Shown: positions 45,501 to 57,658 of the stretch, piece by piece | How the letters are laid out: every line of letters begins with the position of its first letter | How positions within the stretch are numbered: the stretch's first letter is position 1 | Assembly: GCF_001625215.2 (NCBI RefSeq) | Contig: NC_030381.2 | Coordinates: 47,366,689 to 47,430,688 of the forward strand | DNA from: Daucus carota subsp. sativus | Lineage: Eukaryota > Streptophyta > Magnoliopsida > Apiales > Apiaceae | Direction of reading: 5' to 3' | DNA length: 64,000 bases | Made by a program: the position numbers and the translations under genes | Notes under the pieces: model-generated | Database searches by the model: none | The model's input: the letters and a program-made list of their open reading frames with translations, nothing else | What the model was told of the DNA's origin: nothing

Positions 45501-48262
45501 ATAATTACTCGTTGTCTAAGACACTAGAATAATTTTTCTTTGAACCAGATAAAAATTTATGACATGTGAAATACTTTTATACAAACAATAAATTAAGATA
45601 GAAGGTTATTGCTTACTGAGGTTCAATTTACATAATTACATGTTAAAATTGTCTTTTGGGATTGTAATTCTGTCTTCAAATAAAGTAGATAAAAATACAC
45701 CTAAATAAAGGCAAGATAATGAAATGCCAAAATAGGGCTGAAGCATGACGAACAGGTAGCTTCCGTACCTTGCATTGGCTATGTGTTGCATTGCACTTGT
45801 CAGCTGACACGCCCCACCTTATAAGAAAAGTTGCAGCATCCAAGTACCTTACAAAATGTAAGAGATCATGTCAACATTAAACTAGAGAAACAATATAACT
45901 AAGAATAACAACGGACTTAATTATTACAATCATTAATTTGGAAGGAAAGACCAGAAAAACAGAAATTTTAATGTCAGAAATTAGGATTAACTACAAATTT
46001 AGCCAAATTCATACATGCTTCTAGCCATAATGTACAGCCAATTGATGGAACCCTGCTTGAATCTACTTATCTTAAACTACTTCCGCAGCAGAATATTTTT
46101 GGTAAAGTTTTATATTTAAACTGCCTCATAATTTTGTTCTGGAGGCACTGAAAACGCTTTTAGTATAGATGTTTTCTCTCAAAAAAAACCTAAATAGTTG
46201 GGAAATCCTGATGACAATAAGGGCAACAGGCTCAGCAAATGCTAGAGTGTCAATTAAGTTGTATGTATTTACTTCTCAAGCTTTATATAAACACTGGTAG
46301 CAGCACGATATAGATCAAAGGCCATTTGTTCTTTGCCATCCTCTTCAAGGGTATCACAAGCCTCCGTATACAGAGTAACAGCTTCATCAGGTGCAGCTTC
46401 TTCGAGTGCACTGCAGTTGTTGAAGCTTAATATAATAAGACACAGCAATTCAACAAGGGAAATGAACATTAAAAATTGTTTCATTTAAATGACAGAACAG
46501 ATCATAAAAAGCTGTATCATTGAATGTTATATTTAAAATTCAGACGCATTATTATTTAGCAGTATCAAGGATTTTAGGAGCATTCCCGTGTCATACTCAA
46601 TAGACTGGAAAATATATACAGAGCATTGACCATCTACCACAGTATATGATTATGTATACATAACCAAAAATCAAAACCATAAGATTACGGTCATAACTTT
46701 TTTTTTTTTTTGACAGAAGATTACGGTCATAACTTGAATGACTTAAAAGACAATAAAAGGCCAAGCTAGTAACAGTAATAGATGCCTACCGAGCACCTTT
46801 TGCAAGTGCATCCGAGGCAGGTTGTGCCCTCCCACACTCACTGTATAACATAGATGCCTGTCTATAGAAATCAGCAACTTCTCTCCAGTTGCCCAGTTCC
46901 TTTGCCAGAGCAGCAGCAGACTCCATATGCTTAGCAGCATCCCAAGGTCTGTTCTTTTTGTCAAGGTTATGTATTTATGTCAAATGGAATGTACCCAAAC
47001 TAACAAGAGCTAAAATAAAGAGGATACGATGACAGCATTTCCTGTCCTTTTGAAGCTTTCTCAAATGCTACTTTTGCTTTCTCATACTTTTTGGCAAGTC
47101 TAAACCCAAGAGCTGCCATAAAATATGAAGGATCATTTGTACAACACCATACACTTGACATTTATATTCTTTTTCGTTCTTCACTTCATAATATCTAGAC
47201 AAAATAATTACAGAGATGCTATAGAATAATTAGTAAAAGAAACAAAATTAGCCAACCAACCTGCCTGTTCATATAAACTAGTAGCGCCCCTCCAATCAGC
47301 ACTCCATCTTGTCATGCTGAGCTTTGTCCTTTTGCAAAATTACAAACACATAATCATAGAACACAAGATAACTTTCAACAACAGCATTTGATTTGTACGT
47401 TCAAAAAATTATATTTCTCATTGAGAACACAGATTCGAAATTATGGCCATGTTGAGCTAATAAATGAGTCGATGAGTAAGAAACTAAATAACCCAATTTA
47501 CTAACATATTCAGTTCCTTTCCACACCGATATATCACCGAATGACTCTGGTCATATCCTTTCTTCCAATACATAAAACAAGCGCAACATTTTCCAAGCTA
47601 ATTCTCCAAAATTAGGTCAATTGTAATTTTCCATAATACTAGTGCCACACATTGACATTAGTCCCTCAAGTATTAAACAACCACTTCCACTAATATGTAT
47701 AGGTAACAGTTTAAATAAGAGCTCTTGTTACTTAAAGAATCGCAGAACCAATATCCTCTGTAGTCTTTACGAATTTCTATGTTGTTTTATGCAAAATAAT
47801 TTTCTACAAACAATTATTTCTACGTGTTTAATTTTAATAAATTATATATAACTCTACCAATTCCTCCAGGATTGAACATTCCAAAACTATATCGACTTTC
47901 ATCTCACTGTGAATCTACAGGCTAGATGTTAAATAAAATTTCTAAGTTTGTACGAGAACCGACCTCTATAATTCCACAAATGTACATTAACAATCATATA
48001 TTACTATCGAAACGACTAGCAGAATAACAGTAATCAGATCTTATCTGCAAACATTTCTACGCGATTAAGATATATGCCACTGAAATTGAATAGATCAATT
48101 AATCATGTGATACAAAAACAAAATTATATATAATCTATTAGCTATATTTAGTTAAACCTTAATAATATTATTAAAAAAAAAGATACAGCCGCCAAACATA
48201 TAGAGAGAGACTAACAGTTTATCGGCTTTAGTGATGAGCTTGTCGGGATCGGAACTGGCCAT
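42578..48262 (-). CDS. GSNAP: Gamma-SNAP (gamma-soluble NSF attachment protein), 296 aa, nine exons
   Basis: Cytosolic adaptor of the SNAP family that helps NSF take apart SNARE complexes after membrane fusion. Exons: 48262-48216, 47328-47261, 47112-47028, 46948-46790, 46410-46273, 45847-45769, 44929-44850, 43131-43002 and 42682-42578; they total 891 bp with consistent phases. The product is all-helical TPR-like: MASSDPDKLITKADKLTKLS, MTRWSADWRGATSLYEQA, LGFRLAKKYEKAKVAFEKAS, WREVADFYRQASMLYSECGR, DEAVTLYTEACDTLEEDGKE, AYLSAIIVYLYANDFDQAQK, and an acidic C-terminus ending EEPLDEDDLT. Similarity is to plant gamma-SNAP (At4g20410) and not alpha-SNAP. Introns 6 and 7 are long, and a MITE lies in intron 6. 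Confidence 0.94.
45224..45473. mobile_element. MITE in gamma-SNAP intron 6
   Basis: Left GGTCATGTTTGTTTGAAAGG and right CTACAAACAAATATCACC are inverted repeats, with GGATTATAATCC palindromes inside. A 3-bp CTA flanks both sides, which suits PIF/Harbinger-like insertion. Confidence 0.75.
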
Positions 48263-48322
48263 AGCTGATCACTTCAATCTTCGTCCTCGACGCAACAATT
48301 CGACTGGGTGAGTTAAATAAGG

Positions 48323-48829
48323 CCGCGTTTGGTAAGGGATATAATGCCGAATTGCCGATTGGATTTAGAGGGGTGCATTGGATTGAGATTTTAAAGTATT
48401 TTTTGCATTTTTTGCATTCATTAAATCCGAGGGTATTTGATTGGGATTGTTTGAAATCCATTAAAATCTCGAGGTATTCAATTGGGATTTCAAATTATGC
48501 TATAAAATCTGGTGGTATAATTTAAAATCCGATGGTATTCAATTGGGATTGTTAAAAATCCATTAAAATCTGATGGTATTCAAATGCTGATGGATTTTTT
48601 TTTTATTTCATAAAATGATGGATTTTGTGACATTCTTCAGTGTATTTTAAATTTTTTGAAATCCCATCAAAATCAATGGGATTTTGAAGCATTGTACCTA
48701 AATCCTGTAAACTCTACGACATTTTATCAAGAATCCGCACAAAATCAAAATCTCATACAATCCATTAAAATCCATAGACTAAAAACAATCCATTAAAATC
48801 CCAATCGAATACACCCCCGTTAGTGTTGC
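48323..48829. repeat. Repeat-rich MITE-like block (GGTATTCAATTGGGATT words)
   Basis: Starts GGCCGCGTTTGGTAAGGG and ends CAATCGAATACACCCCC, ends typical of plant MITEs though not clean inverted repeats. Inside, four degenerate copies of GGTATTCAATTGGGATT alternate with AATCCATTAAAATC in both orientations. Confidence 0.55.
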
Positions 48830-48856
48830 TTTGATTTTACTCTCACTTGATTGTAA

Positions 48857-49249
48857 GAGCAAGTCCAATAGGTTACCTAAACTTGCTCTTAAACTCACAT
48901 CTAGGTAATACACTAAAAAAAAGCACTCCAACACTTTCCTAGTGGTTATTTAAATCACTAGCACAATCTCAAATCTTTTGACCATTACCTATTTATAAGT
49001 AACCCCTAGCCATTACCTATTTAATATTTATGAATAAAATTATCATCTCTCCTTCTTTCTTTGTCTTTTCCTTCCCTTTCCCCTTCTCTCTCTCAAATTC
49101 ATTATTAAAATAATCTTAGGAGAACAAATATAGGGATTGCTATTGGAGTTGATACTAAAAATAGATTACCTAAATCACTAAAACTCACTAGGATTCATTA
49201 TTTTATATTATTTATAAGTAATGAGATAGGTAACCTATTGGACTTGCTC
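48857..49249. mobile_element. Tourist-like (PIF/Harbinger) MITE
   Basis: Inverted ends GAGCAAGTCCAATAGGTTAC and GTAACCTATTGGACTTGCTC, flanked by the 3-bp TAA duplication (48854-48856 and 49250-49252). About 393 bp, no gene. Confidence 0.9.
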
Positions 49250-49834
49250 TAAATAAATAAATGAATAATAATAATAATGTAAATGGAGGCACTTACAAAA
49301 ATTAGAAAAAAGATGATACTGGAGACAAATTAAATTTTTTTTTGAAATATTGGATTTCCTCATGTTTAAAAATGAAATATCGATCATATATTTCTATTAA
49401 ATAAAATGATATATATGTAATATTATTCTAATGTGATAATAGATGATATCGGTGTGAATAAATTTATGCAAAATTCAATATGATTTTTCTTAAATCATGA
49501 AAACAAAAAATTATTTTGGAAGAAAATTTCACATATATTTCGAGTAGTAAGTATTTAATTGATATTCAGTATTCTTTATTTGTAAAAATAAATTATTTAA
49601 TTTTTGATGAGACATGTGTATTTACCTATTTTTTCAGAATAAAAATATTTTGAGATAAGTAAAACCGCATCAATACCAGCACCTCACAAGTTCACACAAT
49701 GTGAACATAACCAAAGGCCATGTTTTTTGCCATGCTCGCTAACAAACACAAGTACACACAACATTGAATTTATCTAATCATATAAGTAACTTATAAGTAA
49801 ACATAAACATAACCGAGCTCCCGGCGGTTACTGG

Positions 49835-52800
49835 TTACTGCCCGTGCTTCAGAAGTTTGTCTCTTGCTACACGTAGGAGCTTAACGGCGATACCAATGTC
49901 AATCCGTTCTTTCGGAATTTCAACCGAACATAAAATTCCAACTTCAAATATTGAAGCCAAGCAAACTTCCATCTTGCTCGATATGCCACTCTTTGCAACT
50001 ATATCTCCCCCGTGAGAGCCGCCATCCTCTCGCTGTATAACAATTCGGGGATCGGTAATCTTCATCACTCCATGGGGAAGAGCCTTCTTCACATAATCGT
50101 GTAGATCATTAGCATTCTCCATCAAAATGCTTGTAGGTCTTTGGCCCGAGAACATTTCTAGTAATAGAATACCATAGCTATACACGTCTCCTTCCGCAGA
50201 TATCTTCCCTCCCATTCCATATTCTGCAAGGGAAATTGGTTATTGTAATATGTCATATTTTCTGGTGTGTCATAAACACACGGTAACAACCACTTTTTAG
50301 TTATGTGACAAACTTTTATGCTATATACAAATACTTAAATGCGACCGACTGTAGTTTTATAATTCCTTAGAGCATCTCCAACCCCAAAAACCCTTAGCAA
50401 AAATTGTATATGTGGCATCTAGGTGGCATCTAGATGGCACTTATAGAGATTGTGTAAAAATTGTACCACTCCAACCCTCCACCCCTTAGCAAAAAATTAT
50501 AGCCAACCATTTGGTTGGCTATATTTGTCGAACCAAGTAAGCCTTTAGGTATAATTTTACATAAGCAAAATTATAGATAATCCCGTTGGAGCATATACAT
50601 GTCCCCTTAGCAAAAAATTTACATAATCCATATAGCCAATCAATATAGCCAACCATTATACATTTTGCCCTTGGAGATGCTCTTAGAGCATCTCCAAGGG
50701 TTAAGAACTGTTAGCTAAAAATCTTATGTGTCATCCTATGTGTCATCTAGTTGGCCCTTTTAGATAATATGTAAAAAAAGTTGTACTCCAACCATCATCC
50801 TTTAGCAAAAAAATTATAGATAACAAAGTATCATTCAATAAATTTGTTGATCCAAAAAAGCAATTAGGTATAATTTTAGCTTATAATAATTATAGATAAC
50901 ACCATTGGAGTGAAAACCTTTACTGTTAGCAAAAATTTTGTATAATCCATTTAGATAAGCATTATAGCTAATGAGTTTAGATATTAGCCTTGGAGATGCT
51001 CTTACACATACAATTAAATGATGAAGAAAGAGTAGTAGTAGTTACCTGGAGGAACATATCCAACGGTACCTCGAACGCCTGTCGAATTAGAATTCGATTG
51101 TGCTTGATTATTTATGTCACCTGTACTGGTTAACAGAATTCTGGCCAAACCAAAATCACCAACACGAGCAACCAATTCCTCGTCAAGAAGAATATTGCTT
51201 GGCTTTATATCACTGTGAAGGATTTTTGTCGGACATTGATGATGCAGGTAATCCACCGCAGATGCAACATCGATAGCAATATCCAACCTCTGGAGTAGAG
51301 TCAAGTTTCTTTCAGTCTCTTGATTAGATAGACTTGGATGTAACCAATTGTCTAGACTCCCATTCTTCATTAACTCAAAAACCAATGCCTTGAAGTCATT
51401 ACCCTTAAAATCAGTGCTAGAACAAGCTGTGATGATCTTGATGAGATTTCGATGACGAACAATCCTCAACGTTTCACATTCCACCAAAAAATTCTTGTTG
51501 GCTCCATGTACTTCAATATTTAGCACTTTCACTGCGATATTCTGTTGCGATGAATCCATAATTCCTTTGTACACCGAACCATATTTTCCACCACCTAGCC
51601 AGTTGTTTGGTGAAAAATTATCTGTTGCTAGTAGAAGATCTTGATACGAAATTCTAGGGTATTTTTCTTCAGGCAAAACCAAGATTGGAGCATTCTTCTT
51701 CTTAGATTTCTTAATTTGGTAGAATCCAAAGGCAAAAAATGCGAACAATGCCGCAAGAGGAAGAACAATAATCAGGGGCAGAATTCTCAATGGAAATTGC
51801 TTTTCCTTAGTCTTTGAGATGTTTGCAGGACAAGCACGCAATTTCAATGCTTGAATACCTCCGCAAAGCTGAAAATTTCCGACAATTGAAAAAGCACTAA
51901 CATTTGAGAACAGACCTTTCTTGGGCACGTCACCTCCAAGTTTGTTGTGTGATAGATTAAGGAACTGAATTTGAGGCAACTCACCGAGAAATCGTGGAAT
52001 ATTTCCAGATATATTGTTGTTTGAAAGATCCAGAAATGCAAGACTTCTTAAACCTTTTAAAGAAGATGGAATGCTCCCATCAAAAAGATTTCCTTCCATG
52101 AGCAGTTCCTCCAACATCACACAATCGCGCAGACTAGCCGGTATCACTCCAGTAAGTCTGTTGTCTGAAACACGTAGTTTCACAAGATGTATTAAGCTTC
52201 CAATGTTGGATGGCAGTGGCCCAGTCAACAGATTTTGCTGCAAGAAAAGACCGCGACTGAGTGAAGAAAGTCCAATATGTTCAGGTATCATGCCACTGAG
52301 GAGGTTGCTGAAAAGCCTCAATTCTTGTAAAGATGAGATATTGAACAATGAAGGAGGTATGGTTTCATGGAGCATGTTACTCTCCAAACTGAGAAGAAGC
52401 AATCCAGTAATGTTCCCTATGCAAGCTGGAATTACTCCTGAAATGTTGTTATTGCCTAGGGACAGACTACCTAACTTTGATAACTTACAAATAGATGCAG
52501 GAATACTTCCTGTTAACATGTTTTCAGACAATGAAAGTTCTGTTATGTTCAAGAGATTGCCAATTTCTCGGGGTATGCTTCCATATATGTTATTTCCATA
52601 TAAGCTCAAACCATCTAATGTTGTCGAGAGATTGACAATGGAGCTTGGGATCTCGCCACTAAAACCATTTTCATTTAGGCCAACATACTCTAGACCAGTA
52701 CTGTTGACCAAGGAATCGAGGAAGCCTAAGTCACCAGGCTGCTGATTGATTCCAAGTTTATTGTCACCCAGGTTTATCTCTTCAAGACTCCGGAGGCTTC

Positions 52801-53734
52801 CCAAATTCATTGGCAAAGGGCCAACAATATAGTTATATGCTATGTCAATAAGAACAAGCTGTGAAGCATTAGTTATTGATGGTGGAAAAGGCCCTGAAAA
52901 ACTATTGCCTCCGGCAAAGAATACTTGCAGGTTAGGAAGGGTGGAGCCTAAATCTGCTGGAAGATTTCCTTCTAGTAACTCATTTATAGCCAAGCTAAAA
53001 GATGAGAGAGAAGAGATATTGTAAAGTTGCACAGGAACCTTACCTGATAGATTGTTTCCTGCCAGTTGAAGATATTCTAATTTCGAAAGATCAGAAACTT
53101 CCAAAGGGATGCTCCCTGTTAAGAAGTTTCCTCCTAGATCAAGGAATTGAAGAGAAGACATATTCCCAATTGAAGACGGAATTGGTCCAGTGAAATTGTT
53201 TTTCAGTGCATTGAAAGATGTCAATTTAGACCAAGAAGTAAATTCAGGTAAATTTCCTTTGAGAGAGTTTTTGGGTATACTGATACTTTTAAGTTCCAAA
53301 CAGTAACTTAAACTCATTGGAAATCGACCTTGAAAGAAATTACTTCCTAGGTAAAGATGTCGTAGGCGAAACAGCTTACCAATTTCTACAGGGATAAAGC
53401 CGCGAAGGGTGTTTCCATCAAGAAAAATGGCTCTGAGGAAGGAGAGATTTCCAATATGAGGAGACAAAGTACCTTCCAGTTGTTGTGATGAAAGATTCAG
53501 AACCATTACTCTCTGATGTCTGCGGCTGCATATAACGCCTTCCCAGTGACAAAAGTGGATGGAATTGTTCCACGAACTCAGCACAGGCGGATGTCCTGTT
53601 ATGTAAGTCCTGACAGAAAGCAAAGCTTGTCGGTCTGTGACATTACTTAAAAATGTCGCTGCAGCATTGTAGTTACAATCTGAAGTGGCTGATATTGTTA
53701 GAATGACAAGAATGGCAAAACAAGGGAAAATCAT
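49835..53734 (-). CDS. LRR-XII receptor-like kinase (EFR/Xa21 type), 1025 aa
   Basis: Plasma-membrane receptor kinase of the clade that contains the immune receptors EFR, FLS2 and Xa21. Exon 1 is 53734-51046 and exon 2 is 50223-49835. The start is the ATG at 53734 (MIFPCFAILVILTISATSDC), a signal peptide. Order: N-cap with DRQALLSVRTYI and SSWNNSIHFCHWEGVIC; about 22 LRRs (for example LNLSSQQLEGTLSPHIGNLS); membrane span near residues 640-665 (ILPLIIVLPLAALFAFFAFG); then kinase with GGGKYGSVYKG, IAVKVLN, LHSDIKPSNILLDEELVARV, GDFGLARIL and VRGTVGYVPPGEYGMGGKIS. The catalytic loop is HSD instead of HRD, so it is non-RD, as in immune receptors. The one intron splits the kinase after GYVPPG, the usual LRR-XII position, and carries two Tourist MITEs. 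No lesion is seen. The ligand is unknown. Confidence 0.94.
50370..50682. mobile_element. Tourist-like MITE, copy 1 of an abutting pair
   Basis: Ends GAGCATCTCCAACC and TTGGAGATGCTC, flanked by TTA (50367-50369 and 50683-50685). Lies in the receptor-kinase intron. Confidence 0.9.
50686..51001. mobile_element. Tourist-like MITE, copy 2 of an abutting pair
   Basis: Ends GAGCATCTCCAAGG and CCTTGGAGATGCTC. Its left TTA (50683-50685) is the same TTA that closes copy 1; its right TTA is 51002-51004. The body is related to copy 1 but clearly diverged. Confidence 0.9.
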
Positions 53735-54972
53735 AGTTGCGCGTTTAAGATGAGTAACAGAAGGCAAGTAGATACAGGATCAATTTTAAGTTTTCAACTT
53801 GGATGCGTTCTCTAAACGGTATAAATAAATTACAATAGATGGCATTCTCTAAATATCCTTGTAGCTGATCAACTGACTCAATGAGTCAGTTATGAGAAAC
53901 TAAAGTCTGTGGTATGGAGTGTTCTGACTTCTGACTTCTGAGCTACTACCATCATCTGTCCCTCAACTGAGTGAATTTTTATCAACCAAGACTTTGATTT
54001 TGAGTTCAATGACAAGAACAAAGCTGCTATCATGGGCTACGTCAACTAACTCAATCCAACTTTTCTGTATTTTACTATTGATAAAACCAAAACTATAAAA
54101 CTGGTTTTGTCAAGAGATCCCTATAAAGCAGGACCAAACAGTGACATCAAGGCCATTTTGTTGGACTTGTATGTCTCCACCAACTTGAACCTTGCTTTGT
54201 TCAGAACCACAAGACCTGTTAGTTCTTACTTCCTAGGCTAATGACACGTTAACTTGAATGCTTCATCCTGGAGGACCTTTTTTAGCTTGGCCTTTTGCTT
54301 TTCCATCCAAAAATGATCCACTAATATGAATAAATATGAGGATGAGTAACTGAGTAGATCCTAAATAAGTATTCTAAAATCCCCGATTTAATGAAAAATT
54401 ACCGATTAATTCTCAAAAAATATCTAATTCTGAATCAGCATGTCAATCAATTAGTTCTGAATCCCGATTTCTACAGCCATGTATAAATCTATGAATGATT
54501 TATTAATCAGCCATGTATAAATCTATGAATGATTTATTATCAAGATTATATATGTATCAGGTTCCAGATTATTCTTCGTCAATCAGAACAAGAAAAATCT
54601 ATTAATTCATCAAAATTATTCTGTATTGAATTTTTGTCTGTCCAAGTTTTGATGTGCATTTAGAAGCTCATCAAAGTCTTGTCAAGAGGAGGGAAGGAAG
54701 GAGAGTTCCCTTTAAACAAAAACTTGATGTATTTCACTGGGCAATGATAAAGATACAAAACAAATTAAAATAGGACTGAACGAACTTTACAATAAATACT
54801 CCAATTTACATAAAAGCGATGTTCAGTTTATTAATCACCACACAATCACAAATTGCACACTTACAAAGTAAAACAAATATAAAGCTAGCCACAAATGTTT
54901 AAATCATTGTGCCAAATACAGATGTAAAAACCATGATGCACAAAAGCCTTGCATCAGTTCTCTTTCTTTCAC
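53735..54972. other. Upstream region of the receptor kinase
   Basis: No gene seen. A TATTTATA-type box is possible near 53819-53828. A 34-bp tandem duplication lies at 54474-54541. The 3' UTR of the proline-rich gene would be at the right end. Confidence 0.5.
54474..54541. repeat. 34-bp tandem duplication
   Basis: CAGCCATGTATAAATCTATG... is repeated directly with no mismatch in the overlap, so recent. Confidence 0.9.
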
Positions 54973-55299
54973 TTAATTTCTAGGAGGTGGAGGAGCACCA
55001 CCAAGGAGAGGGAAGGGGAAGGTGGGAAGTGGACATGGAGGAAGTCCAGGAATTTGTAGCCTCGGAAAAGGGGGAATATTAAACGGAAAAGAAGGTGAGG
55101 AAGGGCCTTCTGAAGTTTGAGTAACATGAGCAACTGCATCATTTTCTTTAGGCTCCATCACCTTTGCTGCATGTCCAGCATTTTCTTCGGGTTTTTCGGT
55201 AAGTTGACGGGCCTCAGACGTGCCTATGAGGGCTGTGGCCACCAGAAAACTCAACAGAAAGATGGCTTTCAGCATTGTAGATGAGCACTGAGAAGCCAT
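54973..55299 (-). CDS. Small secreted proline-rich protein, 108 aa
   Basis: Intronless gene. The signal peptide (MLKAIFLLSFLVATALIGTS, preceded by MASQCSST) would be cut after SEA. The mature chain begins RQLTEKPEENAGHAAKVMEP and turns Pro/Phe-rich: FPFNIPPFPRLQIPGLPPCP, LPTFPFPLLGGAPPPPRN. Such small apoplastic or wall proteins are common in eudicots, and no enzymatic role is expected. The start ATG at 55299 lies 75 bases below a good TATA box. Only one Cys remains in the mature part, so it is not a lipid-transfer (8-Cys) protein. Function unknown. Confidence 0.8.
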   Translation of the reverse strand: MASQCSSTMLKAIFLLSFLVATALIGTSEARQLTEKPEENAGHAAKVMEPKENDAVAHVTQTSEGPSSPSFPFNIPPFPRLQIPGLPPCPLPTFPFPLLGGAPPPPRN

Positions 55300-55373
55300 T
55301 TGTGTGGAAGAGAAAGAACTAAGAAGTAAGAAGAGAGAGACTTGAGCATGCTATGTTTGCAGTATGCATGAGG

Positions 55374-55381
55374 TTTTTATA
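55374..55381 (-). promoter_or_regulatory. TATA box of the proline-rich protein gene
   Basis: TATAAAAA on the minus strand, 75 bases above the ATG. Expected start site near 55345. Confidence 0.6.
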
Positions 55382-56174
55382 GTGAGATTCTGTACTTAAC
55401 CACCATGTGGGTTAATAAAATATATGAAAAGTTTTTTTTTTTGATGGAAAAAATATATGAAAAGTTGATTTCACTTTCTCATTGACACAGCTGAGTTCAT
55501 GATTGATGTCAGATGATATCTTAATATAATAAGTATGGAATTAAGTTGATGATAAAATTATTTCAAAAAAAAAAGTTGATGATAAAATGATATATTTGTA
55601 GCATCGATCGGTCGATATTTATACAAATCTAAAAAATTCTTTGTTCGCTTGGACAGTTGGCCGTCTAATGCGCACACAACGTATAAGAAAATATATTCCA
55701 TTAATATTTTTAATATTTAATTAGATTATAGTATTTTTCATAAAAAAAATAATATTAAAAGATAATTACTCCAATTATATTATGATTTCCAATGAATGGA
55801 GAATCATAATTTTGAGTATATACAATAATATTCATGTGTTTTAAAAAAATTTCAGTTTAATAAAACTTTCCACCATAGTTATATTTTCATATACACATAT
55901 AACGTACATTTGGAAATAAAATTTTGTCGAAATATTTGATATTTTCTTTTATATTAAAACATAGATTTTATCTATATATTCTTTGATTTTGGTGTCTTAC
56001 ATATTACGCAATATGCTTTATCTACATATATCACATTCATATTTTGGATATTAAATTATGAATTCTTATAATTTTATATATAGAGAGAGAACTTATCTTA
56101 TATTCAGTTTTTTAAAAAATATTTTATTAAAAAGTATAATTACATTGTAGATTAGTGTTTTACGCTAAAATTTA
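55382..56174. other. Intergenic AT-rich region
   Basis: No gene or clear element. AAAGTTGATGATAAAAT-like and ATATGAAAAGTT words are repeated locally around 55420-55590. Confidence 0.5.
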
Positions 56175-56409
56175 CTCCCTCCGTCCCACCAGGTTCTTTA
56201 CGTTACTTTTTGGCACGCATTTTAAGACTCCGATAAAGTATACTTACATTATATATTTATTTTTAAAAAAAATCCTGAAAAAAAGTTTGACGTTTAAACT
56301 TTTATTCAAAAAAAGAAAAATTAAAAAAATTATTTTTGAACTATACTTTATAAGAGCCTCAAAATGCGTGCAAACAGTGAACGTAAACATCCTGGTGGGA
56401 CGGAGGGAG
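56175..56409. mobile_element. Stowaway-like MITE
   Basis: CTCCCTCCGTCCCACCAGG and CCTGGTGGGACGGAGGGAG are perfectly inverted, with TA on both sides. 235 bp, well preserved. Confidence 0.95.
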
Positions 56410-56476
56410 TACTAACTAAATATTTTTGTTCAACTTAAACATAAAATTTTAAATTAAATAAATATCTACTTTGATA

Positions 56477-56727
56477 CTCCCTCTGTCCCATTTGATTGTA
56501 TACATTTCTTTTCAAGTGCTCGACACGCATTTCAATGCTCTTTTAAAATATAGTTCCGTAACTTATTTTTGAGATTTTCTTTTTCTGAATAAAAATATAA
56601 CATCCAAACTTTAATTAAGAAAAAAGAAATTTTAAAAATAAATTACACAATTACACTTTACAGGAGCCTTAAAGTCCGTGCCGCGTCCCCGTCCCCCAAT
56701 GTATACTACTAAGGGGGACGGAGGGAG
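56477..56727. mobile_element. Stowaway-like MITE interrupted at its right border by a hAT element
   Basis: Ends CTCCCTCTGTCCCATTTG and GGGGGACGGAGGGAG with flanking TA. The last five bases plus TAC form part of the target duplication of the hAT element that follows, so the Stowaway was there first. Confidence 0.9.
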
Positions 56728-56730
56728 TAC

Positions 56731-56908
56731 TAGGGGTGAACATAAACCCATTCAACCCGCTAACCCAACCCAAACCAACCCTTTTTTAGGCCGATTAACC
56801 CGACCCGTTCAAAACCGAAAAATAAATGGGTTAATTTTTAAAAAACCCGATAAAGTTGGGTTGGGTAAGGGTTTTACAGATTTTAACCCTAACTAACCCA
56901 ACCCAACC

Positions 56909-57005
<97 letters not shown>

Positions 57006-57658
57006 ATATCTGTATATATATATATATATATATAATATTTACATACCTATCTTACATTTTTGAGTTTATCCCGATCAATCTTTAACCTAAATTTGATTTA
57101 TATAGGGCGTGTCTATACATTTACAATAATAATATGAATAATTTTAAGTATCATGATAACTATAAAATGTGAATGATGACTTTTGGAATTTGAACATGAT
57201 TAATGATCTGTTAATGAACTGATATACAACTTATAAATAAGAGTCCATAACTGAGAATATATACAACAATTTCCTATTATTTCATCATTGTTCAAATGTT
57301 TCACTTATGTAACAGGCTTCCCTCTTCAATCAAAAACTTACGCATCGACTAATATTAGTGAATGATTCATAGAAACTGAGTAACTATAAATATGTTTGCC
57401 GACTGTTACTAGCTATTGACGTACGAGTGAGTATATTTTTTTTTCCCTATCCCGATGAATGATTAAATTTTTTATTAATTATTATTTTCGCAAGTTTAAC
57501 CCAAACCAATCCGACCCAACCCGAATTAATTGGGTTGGGTAAGGTTGGGTTACATAATTTTTTTTCAGTTAATGGGTTAAGTTTTTATTAACCCGCACTA
57601 ATTGGGTTGGGTCGTTTTTTTCTAAAAACCCGCCCAACCCAACCCATGTTCACCCCTA
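56731..57658. mobile_element. Non-autonomous hAT element, 928 bp
   Basis: Ends TAGGGGTGAACAT...ATGTTCACCCCTA with the perfect 8-bp duplication GGGAGTAC (56723-56730 and 57659-57666). Subterminal AACCCAACCCAA/TTGGGTTGGGTT words replace the CGAGCC words of the other hAT elements here, marking a different subfamily. No gene inside. Confidence 0.93.
56913..57032. repeat. (TA)n(TG)n(TA)n microsatellite
   Basis: About 60 bases of TA, about 30 of TG and again about 24 of TA, inside the hAT element. Probably highly variable. Confidence 0.95.

Larger units (their letters stand above)
48263..49834. other. Region between gamma-SNAP and the receptor kinase, mostly MITE-derived
   Basis: No gene. From 48323 to about 48829 lies a repeat-rich block, then a Tourist-like element (48857-49249), then AT-rich sequence that would include the kinase 3' UTR. 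Confidence 0.55.

Noticed and set aside
52014-52745. 243-codon open frame on the plus strand
   Set aside because: Antisense to the LRR repeats of the receptor kinase. LRR periodicity keeps the opposite strand open; the translation has no recognisable domain.
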